From assembly GCA_902780135.1 (NCBI GenBank), contig CACZEK010000012.1, forward strand, positions 62,001-126,000: a stretch of 64,000 nucleotides of DNA. Reading direction: 5' to 3'. The position numbers were made by a program, and so were the translations under genes. Under the pieces are notes generated by a model that was not told where the DNA came from, did not search any database, and saw only the letters and a program-made list of their open reading frames with translations. This document shows, in pieces, positions 50,866-59,489 of the stretch (positions are counted from its first letter, which is position 1; every line of letters starts with the position of its first letter). Source of the stretch: an uncultured bacterium. GTDB taxonomy: Bacteria; Verrucomicrobiota; Lentisphaeria; Victivallales; UBA1829.

Positions 50866-52083
50866 TCAGTACGATTCCGACAGATGTCTGTCACCCGCCT
50901 CCGCGTTTACGTACATTTCCAAATCGATCAGGAAGGAGAAATCCTCGTTATTGAGTGCCATCTCGTCCACAGGATGGAAAGCGTCTTCCGGAAAACCCAA
51001 ATCCCATGACCTCCCGGGAAAACTGAACCTGGCCTTCGCATAATGCCCCGCGACTCTGACAAACGCCAGTCTGTATCCGCTGCACCATACCGTCTTGAGC
51101 CCTTCATCCCCATAGTTCCAGATGCGGAGCACCTCTTCCACGGGGAAAGAGACTTCCCTGCGTGTGTAGCCGTCTTCCGGAGCCATTTTCCGTTCCTCCA
51201 AAAAACGTCTCGGCGCTTCTCCCAACTCCGTGCCGATCTGCGTGTACTTTTCCCTGTATTCCACGCCATCGCCGTATTCCCTGATCCTGCCGTCGAATGG
51301 GTTTTGTTCCAGCACGGATTTCCCCTCGTCGACCGGAATGATCCCGTCGGCGGGGTCATCAGAATGGAGCCGGAGGATGAAGACCGCGGGGTATTTCACC
51401 GGCACGCCTTTGTCGTCGACGACGCCGGGAAACTCCCGCGTGACGATCTCTCCTTTGTCATCGCGTTCGAAATCGACTTCAAAATACTTCTGTCCCTTCA
51501 ACTCCTCCCCGAGGGGAAGAAACCTGGACTCAGAGACACCATCCGGACCGAACAATACGGTGACATGCTGATAGTCCATGCAATATGACGGATCATAGCC
51601 CACATCGTACAGTTGAACTCTTTTCGGCGGTGGAGGCTCTTTCCTCATCACAACACGCATCCCGTTCCACTGAAACACCTTTGTCCCGTCCGGCGCGATT
51701 GCGTATTTCTGATCGGCCCCGTAAGACTCGATCTCGTACCCTTCCTTGGTGAAATACAAAGAATCGATTTCTCCCATCCGGGACAATTCTTTGTCCGAAA
51801 CTTCGAATTCTCCGTTGACGGTCATGCTTCGGAGAACGTGCTTATATGTCGGCGCGTTCGGCCAGGCGCCCTTTCTCTGAAAAAACGGAATCGGCTCCCG
51901 ATACTCGAGCATGACTTTGACGCCGTCAAGCGGCGCACCGCTTTCGTCCACGATGGTCCCGCAAATAGTCGGCCCGGATACGGTCGTATTGACTTTTTGG
52001 ACTTCATGAAAGACATACACGCAGGCAAAAGCCAGCAGAAAGAGGAGAGGGAATAACCAGATATAACGTTTTAATTCCGACAT
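50866..52083 (-). CDS. Membrane-anchored protein of unknown function with carboxypeptidase-regulatory-like domain
   Basis: A 405-residue protein from ATG 52083 (an in-frame TTG at 52110 is possible). One N-terminal membrane segment (WLFPLLFLLAFACVYVFHEV) is followed by an Ig-like domain, TICGTIVDESGAPLDGVKVM, and later GEFEVSDKEL and FTKEGYEIE. This pattern is typical of carboxypeptidase regulatory-like domains. The remaining ~250 residues are unfamiliar. It is less GC-rich than neighbouring genes. It has its own promoter at 52139-52167. No function can be assigned. Confidence 0.72.
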   Translation of the reverse strand: MSELKRYIWLFPLLFLLAFACVYVFHEVQKVNTTVSGPTICGTIVDESGAPLDGVKVMLEYREPIPFFQRKGAWPNAPTYKHVLRSMTVNGEFEVSDKELSRMGEIDSLYFTKEGYEIESYGADQKYAIAPDGTKVFQWNGMRVVMRKEPPPPKRVQLYDVGYDPSYCMDYQHVTVLFGPDGVSESRFLPLGEELKGQKYFEVDFERDDKGEIVTREFPGVVDDKGVPVKYPAVFILRLHSDDPADGIIPVDEGKSVLEQNPFDGRIREYGDGVEYREKYTQIGTELGEAPRRFLEERKMAPEDGYTRREVSFPVEEVLRIWNYGDEGLKTVWCSGYRLAFVRVAGHYAKARFSFPGRSWDLGFPEDAFHPVDEMALNNEDFSFLIDLEMYVNAEAGDRHLSESY

Positions 52084-52138
52084 GACGGGGAGCCTTCTTT
52101 GGTATTTCAAAATTGCAAAAGGGTGCAGTCATACGGAT

Positions 52139-52167
52139 ACTATACCGCATGTTCATGAAAAAGTCAA
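52139..52167 (-). promoter_or_regulatory. Promoter of the membrane-anchored unknown
   Basis: On the minus strand TTGACT (52167-52162) and TATAGT (52144-52139) are 17 bp apart, about 55 bases before ATG 52083. Confidence 0.6.
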
Positions 52168-52211
52168 ATGATATGACGATCCTCCCGCCTCATCTCCGGT
52201 TTCGGCTGAGG

Positions 52212-53180
52212 TCAGAACAGGTCGGGCTGGGCGTCAGTGGAGGCGTCGGCTTTTTTCCGGGCGGAGGGGGATGCGAGGAAGGATTTCCGCACGCCGGGGG
52301 TGACGGTGTCGCCGGGCTTGAGGCGGCCGAGCAGGAGCGGGGACTTCGGGTCGTGGTACTTGAAGTTCTCGAACGCCTTGCGCGGATTCTGGTTGGCGTA
52401 GCAGTATTTGCAGCCGTTGAGGCAGGTGTCGTACGCGCCGATATCGTGCGTTTCGATGCAGTGGCAGCCCGCGCGGATGCCCTTGTGCTTGAGCTTGCGG
52501 AACTGCACGCCGTTGGCGCGGCCGAGGATGTCGAGCGTCATGCAGCCGGAGGAACGGATGCCGTAGCGCGTGTAATCGCCGTCGGTGCCGCAGGTCTGGA
52601 TCGGGATGCCGAAGCGCGCGGCGGTCGCGCCGAGGGATTCCGCGAGCTCGTTCCGGTAGGCGTCGTTCAGCGGGACCAGCTCCGGCATGTTCGCCTCGAC
52701 TTTTTTGTACATCTCCACGAAACTGAAGATGCAGCGGTCGACGTGCGGGGCGAGGCGTTCCGCCATGCGCGCGAACGTGTCCTTGTGGCGTTCGATGGTA
52801 TACGTCTTCGTGAGCAGGACGGGGTCGTAGCGCCACGCGACGCGCTCCCGCCCGACGATGGAGGCGAGTTCGGCGAGCGTCTCCATGCTTTCCTCGATCG
52901 GCGGCACGCCCGGCTCCACGTCGCGCCCGTACGCCGTGATCGTGTAGAAACAATACGTGCGGAACCGGTCCGTGATCTCGCGGATGCGCGGCAGGATCGG
53001 GCGGTAGTTCTTCGAGCAGAACACCACGCAGTCGACGACCTCGGGGTCCAGCTCCCAGCGCGTGACCTTGTCCGGGAAGAGCGGATTCCGGGACAGGACA
53101 TAGCCCTCCGCGAACCGGTTCAGCAGCCAGTCCGTGAAATACTGGACCGTGTCGGTCCTGCCTCCGGTGTTGATAATCAT
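52212..53180 (-). CDS. DUF1848 family protein
   Basis: A 322-residue protein matching DUF1848: N-terminal MIINTGGRTDTVQYFTDWL, VVFCSKNYRPIL, and a C-terminal Cys-rich block GCHCIETHDIGAYDTC followed by NGCKYCYANQNP. The CKYCYA group resembles the CxxxCxxC of radical SAM enzymes but is at the C-terminus. The family is uncharacterised; metal or Fe-S binding is plausible. It is the last gene before a 200-bp gap holding the long inverted repeat at 53215-53374. Confidence 0.85.
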   Translation of the reverse strand: MIINTGGRTDTVQYFTDWLLNRFAEGYVLSRNPLFPDKVTRWELDPEVVDCVVFCSKNYRPILPRIREITDRFRTYCFYTITAYGRDVEPGVPPIEESMETLAELASIVGRERVAWRYDPVLLTKTYTIERHKDTFARMAERLAPHVDRCIFSFVEMYKKVEANMPELVPLNDAYRNELAESLGATAARFGIPIQTCGTDGDYTRYGIRSSGCMTLDILGRANGVQFRKLKHKGIRAGCHCIETHDIGAYDTCLNGCKYCYANQNPRKAFENFKYHDPKSPLLLGRLKPGDTVTPGVRKSFLASPSARKKADASTDAQPDLF

Positions 53181-53214
53181 ACTCCGCTTCCTCCGAACAT
53201 ACGGGGTTCAGGGG

Positions 53215-53374
53215 CGCCTCTATTCATTCGAGCGGATGGATTTTCAGCAGACAGGCAAACAGGACGATGCAGGAAGATTTGATGGCGGCTACCTGAAAAC
53301 GTAACCGCCGAGAATCTTCCCAGTCGGGATTTGCCCGGATGCGAAAAGCCGCCGCCAACCAATGAATAGAGGTG
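53215..53374. repeat. 160-bp near-continuous imperfect palindrome (MITE-like element or structured RNA)
   Basis: The ends are perfect 12-bp inverted repeats, CCTCTATTCATT (53217-53228) and AATGAATAGAGG (53361-53372), extendable to 14 with one G-T pair. Inside, nested arms continue the pairing: GCGG/CCGC, TTTTC/GAAAA, GCA/TGC, GGCAAA/TTTGCC, GAC/GTC, GGAAGATT/AATCTTCC and GGCGG-TAC/GTA-CCGCC, with a terminal loop CTGAAAAC. The whole folds as one long hairpin with small internal loops. It contains no gene and no T-run. Confidence 0.75.
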
Positions 53375-53382
53375 ACCTCAAA

Positions 53383-54420
53383 TTACTGGTTGTCTTCGAG
53401 CTTCTTGTACTCGGCGTACTTCTTCGCGGCGAGGCGGCTGCCGGTCTCGAAGAGCGAGGCGGCGTTCTCGGGGAAGGTGCGTTCGAGCGCGGCGAAGCGG
53501 ACTTCGCCCTTGAGGAAGGCGCGGTAGTCCTTCGTGGGTGCGGGGGAATCGAGCGTGAAGGGCTTCTCCTTCGACGGGTTGTAGCGGTAGAGGAACCAGT
53601 ATCCGGCGTCGACGGCGGCCTTCATCTCCTGCTGGACGTTGCACATGCCGCACTTCAGGCCGTGGGTCATGCAGGGGGCGTAGGCGATCACGACGGACGG
53701 ACCGGGGAAGGCTTCCGCCTCTTGGAGCGCCTTCATGAGCTGGTTCGGGTCGGCGCCCATCGCGACGGACGCGACGTAGACGTTGCCGTAGGTCATGAAG
53801 ATGCGTCCGAGGTCCTTCTTCGGGCTGCGCTTGCCGGAGCTGGCGAACTGCGCCACCGCGCCGATCTGCGTCGCCTTGGAGGACTGGCCGCCGGTGTTCG
53901 AGTAGACCTCGGTGTCCACGATCAGCGCGTTGATGTTCTCGCCGCTGGCGATCACGTGGTCGAGGCCGCCGAATCCGATGTCGTACGCCCAGCCGTCGCC
54001 GCCGTACATCCAGAACGTCTTCTTGGCGAGCTGGTCGCGGTGCAGGAGGATGCCTTCGGCAAGTTCGGAAACATCACGGTCGGAGGCGAGTTCGGCGCGG
54101 GCGGATTCGAGCGCGTCGCAGAGGGCGTCGGACGCCGTGCGCGAGGCGTCGAAATCGTCGAACGCGTCAAGCCACGCCCGAAGCGCGGATTTGAGGGTTT
54201 CCGGGACCGCCTTTTCGAGCAGGGACTTCACGCGGATGACCTGCATCTCGCGCTGTTTCTTCGAGGAAAGCAGCATGCCGAGCGCGAACTCGGCGTTGTT
54301 CTCAAACAGCGAATTGGTCCATGCCGGGCCGAATCCGCGCTGGTTGACCGTGTACGGGATGCCGGGCATGGGCGAGCCCCACGCCTGCGAACACCCGGTG
54401 GCGTTCGCCCAGTACACGCG
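53383..54420 (-). CDS. Pyruvate:ferredoxin oxidoreductase, C-terminal fragment
   Basis: About 345 residues homologous to the C-terminal part of PFOR, in a different frame from the N-terminal part. It begins at VYWANATGCSQAWG and includes NSLFENNAEFALG, MYGGDGWAYDIGFGGLDHV (TPP and Mg binding), NINALIVDTEVYSNTGGQ, and CMTHGLKCGMCNVQQEMKAA. The first in-frame ATG is at 54369. About 20 residues that normally join the halves, including the CxxC-type Cys pair before the TPP domain, are missing at the junction near 54421. Either the gene is inactivated or the sequence has a local error. Confidence 0.85.
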   Translation of the reverse strand, partial: RVYWANATGCSQAWGSPMPGIPYTVNQRGFGPAWTNSLFENNAEFALGMLLSSKKQREMQVIRVKSLLEKAVPETLKSALRAWLDAFDDFDASRTASDALCDALESARAELASDRDVSELAEGILLHRDQLAKKTFWMYGGDGWAYDIGFGGLDHVIASGENINALIVDTEVYSNTGGQSSKATQIGAVAQFASSGKRSPKKDLGRIFMTYGNVYVASVAMGADPNQLMKALQEAEAFPGPSVVIAYAPCMTHGLKCGMCNVQQEMKAAVDAGYWFLYRYNPSKEKPFTLDSPAPTKDYRAFLKGEVRFAALERTFPENAASLFETGSRLAAKKYAEYKKLEDNQ

Positions 54421-56864
54421 GAGGCGGCGGAGAACTCGAGGAGCGGGCGGCGGAACTGGCTGCCCTTGACCGTATAGGGGTTGAAGACGTCGGACTTGGC
54501 GGGGAGCGACAGCAGGTAGTTCCAGTTCGCGAGGTCGTGGTCGGTCTCGGCGTTCGGGGTCATGACGAGCGCCTTTTCCTTCGCCGGGCAGACGGACGCG
54601 CAGACGCCGCATCCGGTGCAGTCGGCGGCGCTGATCTGGAGCGTGAAGACATAGCCGGGCTTGCCGCCCTTCGCGGGCTCGGTGCGGAGCGGGGCGGGCG
54701 CGGCGGCGGCTTCCGCCTCGGTCAGCAGGTACGGACGGACCACGGCGTGCGGACAGGCGAACGCGCATTTGTTGCACTGGATGCACTTGGCGGAATCCCA
54801 GACGGGCACGTGGATCGCGATGTCGCGTTTTTCGTAGGCGGTCAGGCCCATGTCGATCACGCCGTCCTCGTAGCCCTTGAACGCGCTCACGGGCAGGTCG
54901 TCGCCCTTCTGGGCGTTGATCGGCTCGAGCAGGTTCGTGACGACGGCGGGGAGGCCGGGACGCGCGGCGGGCGCGGGATCGGCGGCGTTCCGCCAGGATT
55001 CCGGCACGGGCGCTTCCACGAGGCTCTTCACGCCCTCGTCGATGGCGGCGAGGTTGCGGTTCACCACGTCGTCGCCCTTGGCGAAATAGGTCTTCTTCGC
55101 GGCTGTCTTCATGAAGGCGACGGCGTCCTCCACGGGGATGACGTTCGCGAGGCGGAAGAAGGCGGCCTGCAGGACCATGTTGATGTGGCTGCCGAGGCCG
55201 AGGCGTTCCGCGATGGCGACGGCGTCGATGAGGTAGAGCTTCGCGTGGCGTTCGGCGAGCGTGCGCTTCACGTGCGCCGGGAGCTTTTCGTCGAGCTCGG
55301 CGGGCGTCCACGGGCAGTTCAGCAGCAGGGTGCCGTTCGGCTTCAGCTCGCCCGCGACGTCGTACTTGGAGATGTACGTGGCGTTGTGGCAGCCGATGAA
55401 GTCGGCGGCCTTCACGTAGTAGGAGGACCGGATCGGGCTGTCGCCGAACCGGAGATGCGACTTGGTCACGCCGAACGACTTCTTGGCGTCGTACTCGAAA
55501 TACGCCTGGGCGTATTTGGAGGTGTGGGCATTGATGATGTTGACCGTATTCTTGTTCGCGCCGACCGTGCCGTCGGAGCCGAGGCCCCAGAACTTGCAGC
55601 AGACGATGTGCTCGTCGTCGGGATAGAGGGGGGCTTCGACCGGGAGCGAACGGTGCGTCACGTCGTCCACGATGCCGATCGTGAAGCCGTTCATCGGCTT
55701 TTCGGCGGCGAGGTTGCGGAAGACGGCTTCGATCTGTGCCGGGTCGGTGTCCTTCGAGGAGAGGCCGTAGCGGCCGCCGTACACGGAGAGCGCGGCGGGA
55801 TGGTTCGCCGCCGCCAGCACGGACCGCACGTCCAGATACAGCGGATCGCCCGCCGCGCCCATTTCCTTGCAGCGGTCGAGCACGGCGATGCGCTTGACCG
55901 AGACGGGCAGCGCGGCGAGGAAGTGTTCGGCGGAGAACGGGCGGTACAGGCGGACCTGGAGGAACCCGGTCTTTCCGCCGCGGGCGTTCAGCCAGTCGAC
56001 GGTCTCGCGGATGGTGCCGGAGACGGAGCCCATGGCGATCACGACGTATTCGGCGTCGGGCGCGCCGTAGTAGTCGAAGAGGCGGTATTGGCGGCCCGTC
56101 ACGGACGCGATCTTGTCCATGCAGGACTGCACGATGCCGGGCAGAGCGTCGTAGAACGGGTTGTTCGCCTCGCGCACCTGGAAGAAGATGTCCGGGTTCT
56201 GCACGGTCGCGCGGAGCATCGGGTGCTCCGGGTTCAGCGCGTGGGCGCGGAACGCCTCGAGCTTCTTCATGTCGACGAGCGGCTTCAGGTCGGCGTAGTC
56301 GATGGGCTCGACCTTGCTGAGTTCGTGCGAGGTGCGGAAACCGTCGAAGAAATGCAGGAACGGGATCAGCCCCTCGATCGCGGCGAGGTGCGCCACGGGC
56401 GCGAGGTCCATCACTTCCTGCGCGTTCGCGCTGGACAGCATCGCGAATCCGGTCTGGCGGCAGTTCATCACGTCCGAATGGTCGCCGAAGATCGACAGCG
56501 CGTGCGTGCCGACCGTGCGGGACGCCACGTGCAGGACGCCGGGGAGGCGTTCGCCGGAGATGCGGTGCATGACCGGGATCATGAGCATGAGGCCCTGGGA
56601 CGAGGTGAAGGACGTGGAGAGCGCGCCCGCCTCGAGCGAGCCGTGGATCGCGCCGATCGCGCCCGCCTCGGACTGCATTTCCACCAGCGTCACGGTCTGG
56701 CCGAACACGTTTTTGCGGCCTTTCGCCGCCCATTCGTCGGTTTTGCCCGCCATCGGGGAGGACGGGGTGATCGGGTAAATGGCGGCGACTTCGGAAAACG
56801 CGTATGCGGCGTAGGCGCACGCCTCGTTGCCGTCCATCGTGACAAACTGTTTCGCGGAACTCAT
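54228..56864 (-). CDS. Pyruvate:ferredoxin oxidoreductase, N-terminal part, frameshifted
   Basis: Residues 1 to ~814 are a normal PFOR: VTMDGNEACAYAAYAFSE and AIYPITPSSPMAGKTDEWA, then STSFTSSQGLMLMIPVMHRI, SDGTVGANKNTVNII, and two [4Fe-4S] motifs, CIQCNKCAFACP and CTGCGVCASVCP. After KGSQFRRPLLEFSAA the frame runs off into unrelated residues to a stop at 54228. The homologous continuation lies in another frame from 54420. PFOR decarboxylates pyruvate to acetyl-CoA and reduces ferredoxin in anaerobes. The loss of about 58 or 61 bases (3n+1) explains both the frame change and the missing residues. Confidence 0.9.
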   Translation of the reverse strand: MSSAKQFVTMDGNEACAYAAYAFSEVAAIYPITPSSPMAGKTDEWAAKGRKNVFGQTVTLVEMQSEAGAIGAIHGSLEAGALSTSFTSSQGLMLMIPVMHRISGERLPGVLHVASRTVGTHALSIFGDHSDVMNCRQTGFAMLSSANAQEVMDLAPVAHLAAIEGLIPFLHFFDGFRTSHELSKVEPIDYADLKPLVDMKKLEAFRAHALNPEHPMLRATVQNPDIFFQVREANNPFYDALPGIVQSCMDKIASVTGRQYRLFDYYGAPDAEYVVIAMGSVSGTIRETVDWLNARGGKTGFLQVRLYRPFSAEHFLAALPVSVKRIAVLDRCKEMGAAGDPLYLDVRSVLAAANHPAALSVYGGRYGLSSKDTDPAQIEAVFRNLAAEKPMNGFTIGIVDDVTHRSLPVEAPLYPDDEHIVCCKFWGLGSDGTVGANKNTVNIINAHTSKYAQAYFEYDAKKSFGVTKSHLRFGDSPIRSSYYVKAADFIGCHNATYISKYDVAGELKPNGTLLLNCPWTPAELDEKLPAHVKRTLAERHAKLYLIDAVAIAERLGLGSHINMVLQAAFFRLANVIPVEDAVAFMKTAAKKTYFAKGDDVVNRNLAAIDEGVKSLVEAPVPESWRNAADPAPAARPGLPAVVTNLLEPINAQKGDDLPVSAFKGYEDGVIDMGLTAYEKRDIAIHVPVWDSAKCIQCNKCAFACPHAVVRPYLLTEAEAAAAPAPLRTEPAKGGKPGYVFTLQISAADCTGCGVCASVCPAKEKALVMTPNAETDHDLANWNYLLSLPAKSDVFNPYTVKGSQFRRPLLEFSAASACTGRTPPGVRRRGARPCPASRTRSTSADSARHGPIRCLRTTPSSRSACCFPRRNSARCRSSA

Positions 56865-56996
56865 CGGATCGGGTCTCCTTGTTCGGTATCAGTTCAAATT
56901 ATCAATCAAAAACGCAGGATGCCGCGCGGATGCGGAAACCCGGCGGAAGCGCTTTGTCCTCCGCCGGGAAACGCCGCCGTGCGCGGCGGGCAGGGG

Positions 56997-59489
56997 TCAC
57001 TCGGCGACGATGCCGTCGACCTTCTTGATCTTGAGGCGGTTCACGGCGTCCTCGCGCATCTTGTACTTGAGGATTTTTCCGGCGGCGTTCATGGGGAACT
57101 CCTTCACGAAGTCGACGTAGCGCGGAACCTTGTACTTCGCCATGTGGGAGCGCACGAAGTCCTTCATCTCCTCCTCGGTCATGGTCTCGCCTTCCTTCAG
57201 GATCACGCACGCCACGATCTCCTCGCCGTACTGCTCGTCCGGGATGCCGATCACCTGCACGTCGGAGACTTTCGGGTGCGTGTAGATGAACTCCTCGATC
57301 TCCTTCGGGTAGATGTTCTCGCCGCCTCGGATGATCATGTCCTTCAGGCGGCCGGTGATGCGGTAGTTGCCTTCCGGGGTGCGGAGCGCCAGGTCGCCGG
57401 TGTGGAGCCAGCCGTCCGCGTCGATGGCGGCGGCGGTCTCGAGCGGCATCTTGTAGTAGCCCTTCATGATGTTGTAGCCGCGGGCGAGGAACTCGCCGGG
57501 CACGTTGTCCGGGAGGTCCTTTCCGGTCGCGGGGTCCACGATGCGGCATTCGATCTCCGGCATGGCGCAGCCGACGGTCTCCACGCGGACCTCGAGCGGG
57601 TCGTCGGTGCGGCTCATGGTGCAGCCGGGCGACGCCTCGGTCTGGCCGTACACGATCACGATCTCGGTCATGTTCATCTTGTTCACGACGTCCTGCATGA
57701 CGGACACCGGGCAGGGCGAACCCGCCATGATGCCGGTGCGCATGTAGGAGAAGTTCGTCTTCGGGAAGTCGGGGTGCTCCAGCATGGCGATGAACATGGT
57801 GGGCACGCCGTGGAACGCGGTGATCTTCTCCTGGTTGATGCAGGCGAGCGCGGACTTCGGGGAAAAATAGGGCAGCGGGCAGAGGGTGGTGCCGTGCGTC
57901 ATGGACGCGGTCATGGCGAGCACCATGCCGAAGCAGTGGAACATCGGCACCTGGACCATCATGCGGTCCGCGGTGGAGAGGTCCATGCTGTCGCCGATGC
58001 ACTTGCCGTTGTTCACCACGTTGTAATGGGTCAGCATCACGCCCTTCGGGAATCCGGTGGTGCCGGAGGTGTACTGCATGTTGCACACGTCATGGATGTC
58101 CACGGCGTCGGCGCGGCGGCGGAGCTCCTCCATCGGCACCTTGTGGGCGTATTCGACGGCCTCTTCCCAGGTCAGGCTGCCGGGCTGGCGGAATCCGACC
58201 GAGATGATGTTGCGGAGGAACGGCAGGCGCTTCGCGTGGAGCGGTTCGCCCGTCTTCGTCTGCGCGAGTTCGGGGCAGAGCTCGTTCATGATGCCCGCGT
58301 AGTCGGAATCGCGGTAGCCTTCGATCATCACCAGCGTATGGGTGTCGGACTGGCGCAGCAGGTATTCCGCCTCCTGGATCTTGTACGCGGTGTTCACCGT
58401 GACGAGCGCCGCGCCGATCTTCGTGGTCGCCCAGAACGTGATGTACCACTGCGGCACGTTCGTCGCCCAGATCGCGACTTTCGCGCCGGGCTTCACGCCG
58501 AGGGCGATCAGCGCGCGCGCGAAGGTGTCCACGTCGTCGCGGAACTCGGAGTAGGTGCGCGTGTAGTCGAGCGTGGTGTATTTGAAGGCGTACTGGTCGG
58601 GGAATTCGCGGACCATGGCGTCGAGCACCTGGGAGAACGTCTTTTCGATCAGGATGTCCTTCTTCCAGATGAATTTCCCGGTATGGCGCTTGTTTTCGTA
58701 GAGGGTCGCCTTGGCGCGCGCCAGCTCGAACCGGCTCATGTAGCTCACGAACTGCGCGAAGATCACGTCGGGCGAGCTGATCTCCGCCTCCCACTTCGGA
58801 TCCCATTCGATGGAGATGAACCCGTCGTAGTTCACGGAGCGGAGGGCGTTCATCACGCGGTCGAGCGGGAGCGAGCCTTCGCCGACGATCGCGTGGACCT
58901 CGGCGCTCTCGGAGTCCTTCAGGTGGACGTGTTTGATGTACGCGCCCAGGTTCTTGACCGTGGCTTCGGGCGTTTCGCCGCAGACGCGGTAGGGATAGTG
59001 CAGGTCCCACAGCGCGGCGAGGTTGTCCGTCATGAAGCTCGCGAGCAGATCGCCGAGCTTCAGCGTGTCGGCGTAATACCCGACCGTCTCCACGAGCAGG
59101 ACCACGCGGGACTGTTCGGCGAGCGGCAGGGCGCAGTCGATGAAAGCGCGGGCCGCGACATCGTCCTCGGGCGTGGTTCCGCCGGTTTTCAGGCGGATGT
59201 AGGGCACGTGCAGGCGGCGCGCGGTCTCCAGGCAGCGTTTGAGCTCGTCGAGCGCGGCTTCCGGCTTCGCGGCGATGTCGTTCACGAGGTCGAGGCAGGA
59301 GATGCACAGGTCATGGTTGCGGAGTTTGTGCTGGACGCCCGCGAGGCGTTCCGGCCGGAAATCGTTCCTGAGCTTCGGCGTGTCGACATTGTGGACCTCG
59401 ATCCCGTTGAACCTGTATTCCCGGGCGATCCGGACGAAATCGTCGAAACTGTAGGATTCCCAACGATTGGTCGAGAACGACAGCTTCAT
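56997..59489 (-). CDS. Fusion of a sugar-phosphate-isomerase-like TIM barrel and an acyl-CoA synthetase
   Basis: An 830-residue two-domain protein. Residues 1-~285 form an AP endonuclease/xylose isomerase-type barrel: FNGIEVHNVDTPK, VVLLVETVGYYADTL, LAALWDLHYPY, IKHVHLKDS and FISIEWDPKW, with metal-ligand-type Glu/Asp/His/Glu. Residues ~300-830 form an AMP-forming acyl-CoA ligase: YTSGTTGFPKGVMLTHYN (P-loop), IVYGQTEASPG, DGWLHTGDLALR, GRLKDMIIRGGENIYP, and the A10 Lys in NAAGKILKYK. Joining these two in one chain is unusual. It starts inside the stop of the LeuA-like gene (ATGA) and precedes the PFOR gene by 132 bases. The substrate is unknown. Confidence 0.88.
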   Translation of the reverse strand: MKLSFSTNRWESYSFDDFVRIAREYRFNGIEVHNVDTPKLRNDFRPERLAGVQHKLRNHDLCISCLDLVNDIAAKPEAALDELKRCLETARRLHVPYIRLKTGGTTPEDDVAARAFIDCALPLAEQSRVVLLVETVGYYADTLKLGDLLASFMTDNLAALWDLHYPYRVCGETPEATVKNLGAYIKHVHLKDSESAEVHAIVGEGSLPLDRVMNALRSVNYDGFISIEWDPKWEAEISSPDVIFAQFVSYMSRFELARAKATLYENKRHTGKFIWKKDILIEKTFSQVLDAMVREFPDQYAFKYTTLDYTRTYSEFRDDVDTFARALIALGVKPGAKVAIWATNVPQWYITFWATTKIGAALVTVNTAYKIQEAEYLLRQSDTHTLVMIEGYRDSDYAGIMNELCPELAQTKTGEPLHAKRLPFLRNIISVGFRQPGSLTWEEAVEYAHKVPMEELRRRADAVDIHDVCNMQYTSGTTGFPKGVMLTHYNVVNNGKCIGDSMDLSTADRMMVQVPMFHCFGMVLAMTASMTHGTTLCPLPYFSPKSALACINQEKITAFHGVPTMFIAMLEHPDFPKTNFSYMRTGIMAGSPCPVSVMQDVVNKMNMTEIVIVYGQTEASPGCTMSRTDDPLEVRVETVGCAMPEIECRIVDPATGKDLPDNVPGEFLARGYNIMKGYYKMPLETAAAIDADGWLHTGDLALRTPEGNYRITGRLKDMIIRGGENIYPKEIEEFIYTHPKVSDVQVIGIPDEQYGEEIVACVILKEGETMTEEEMKDFVRSHMAKYKVPRYVDFVKEFPMNAAGKILKYKMREDAVNRLKIKKVDGIVAE

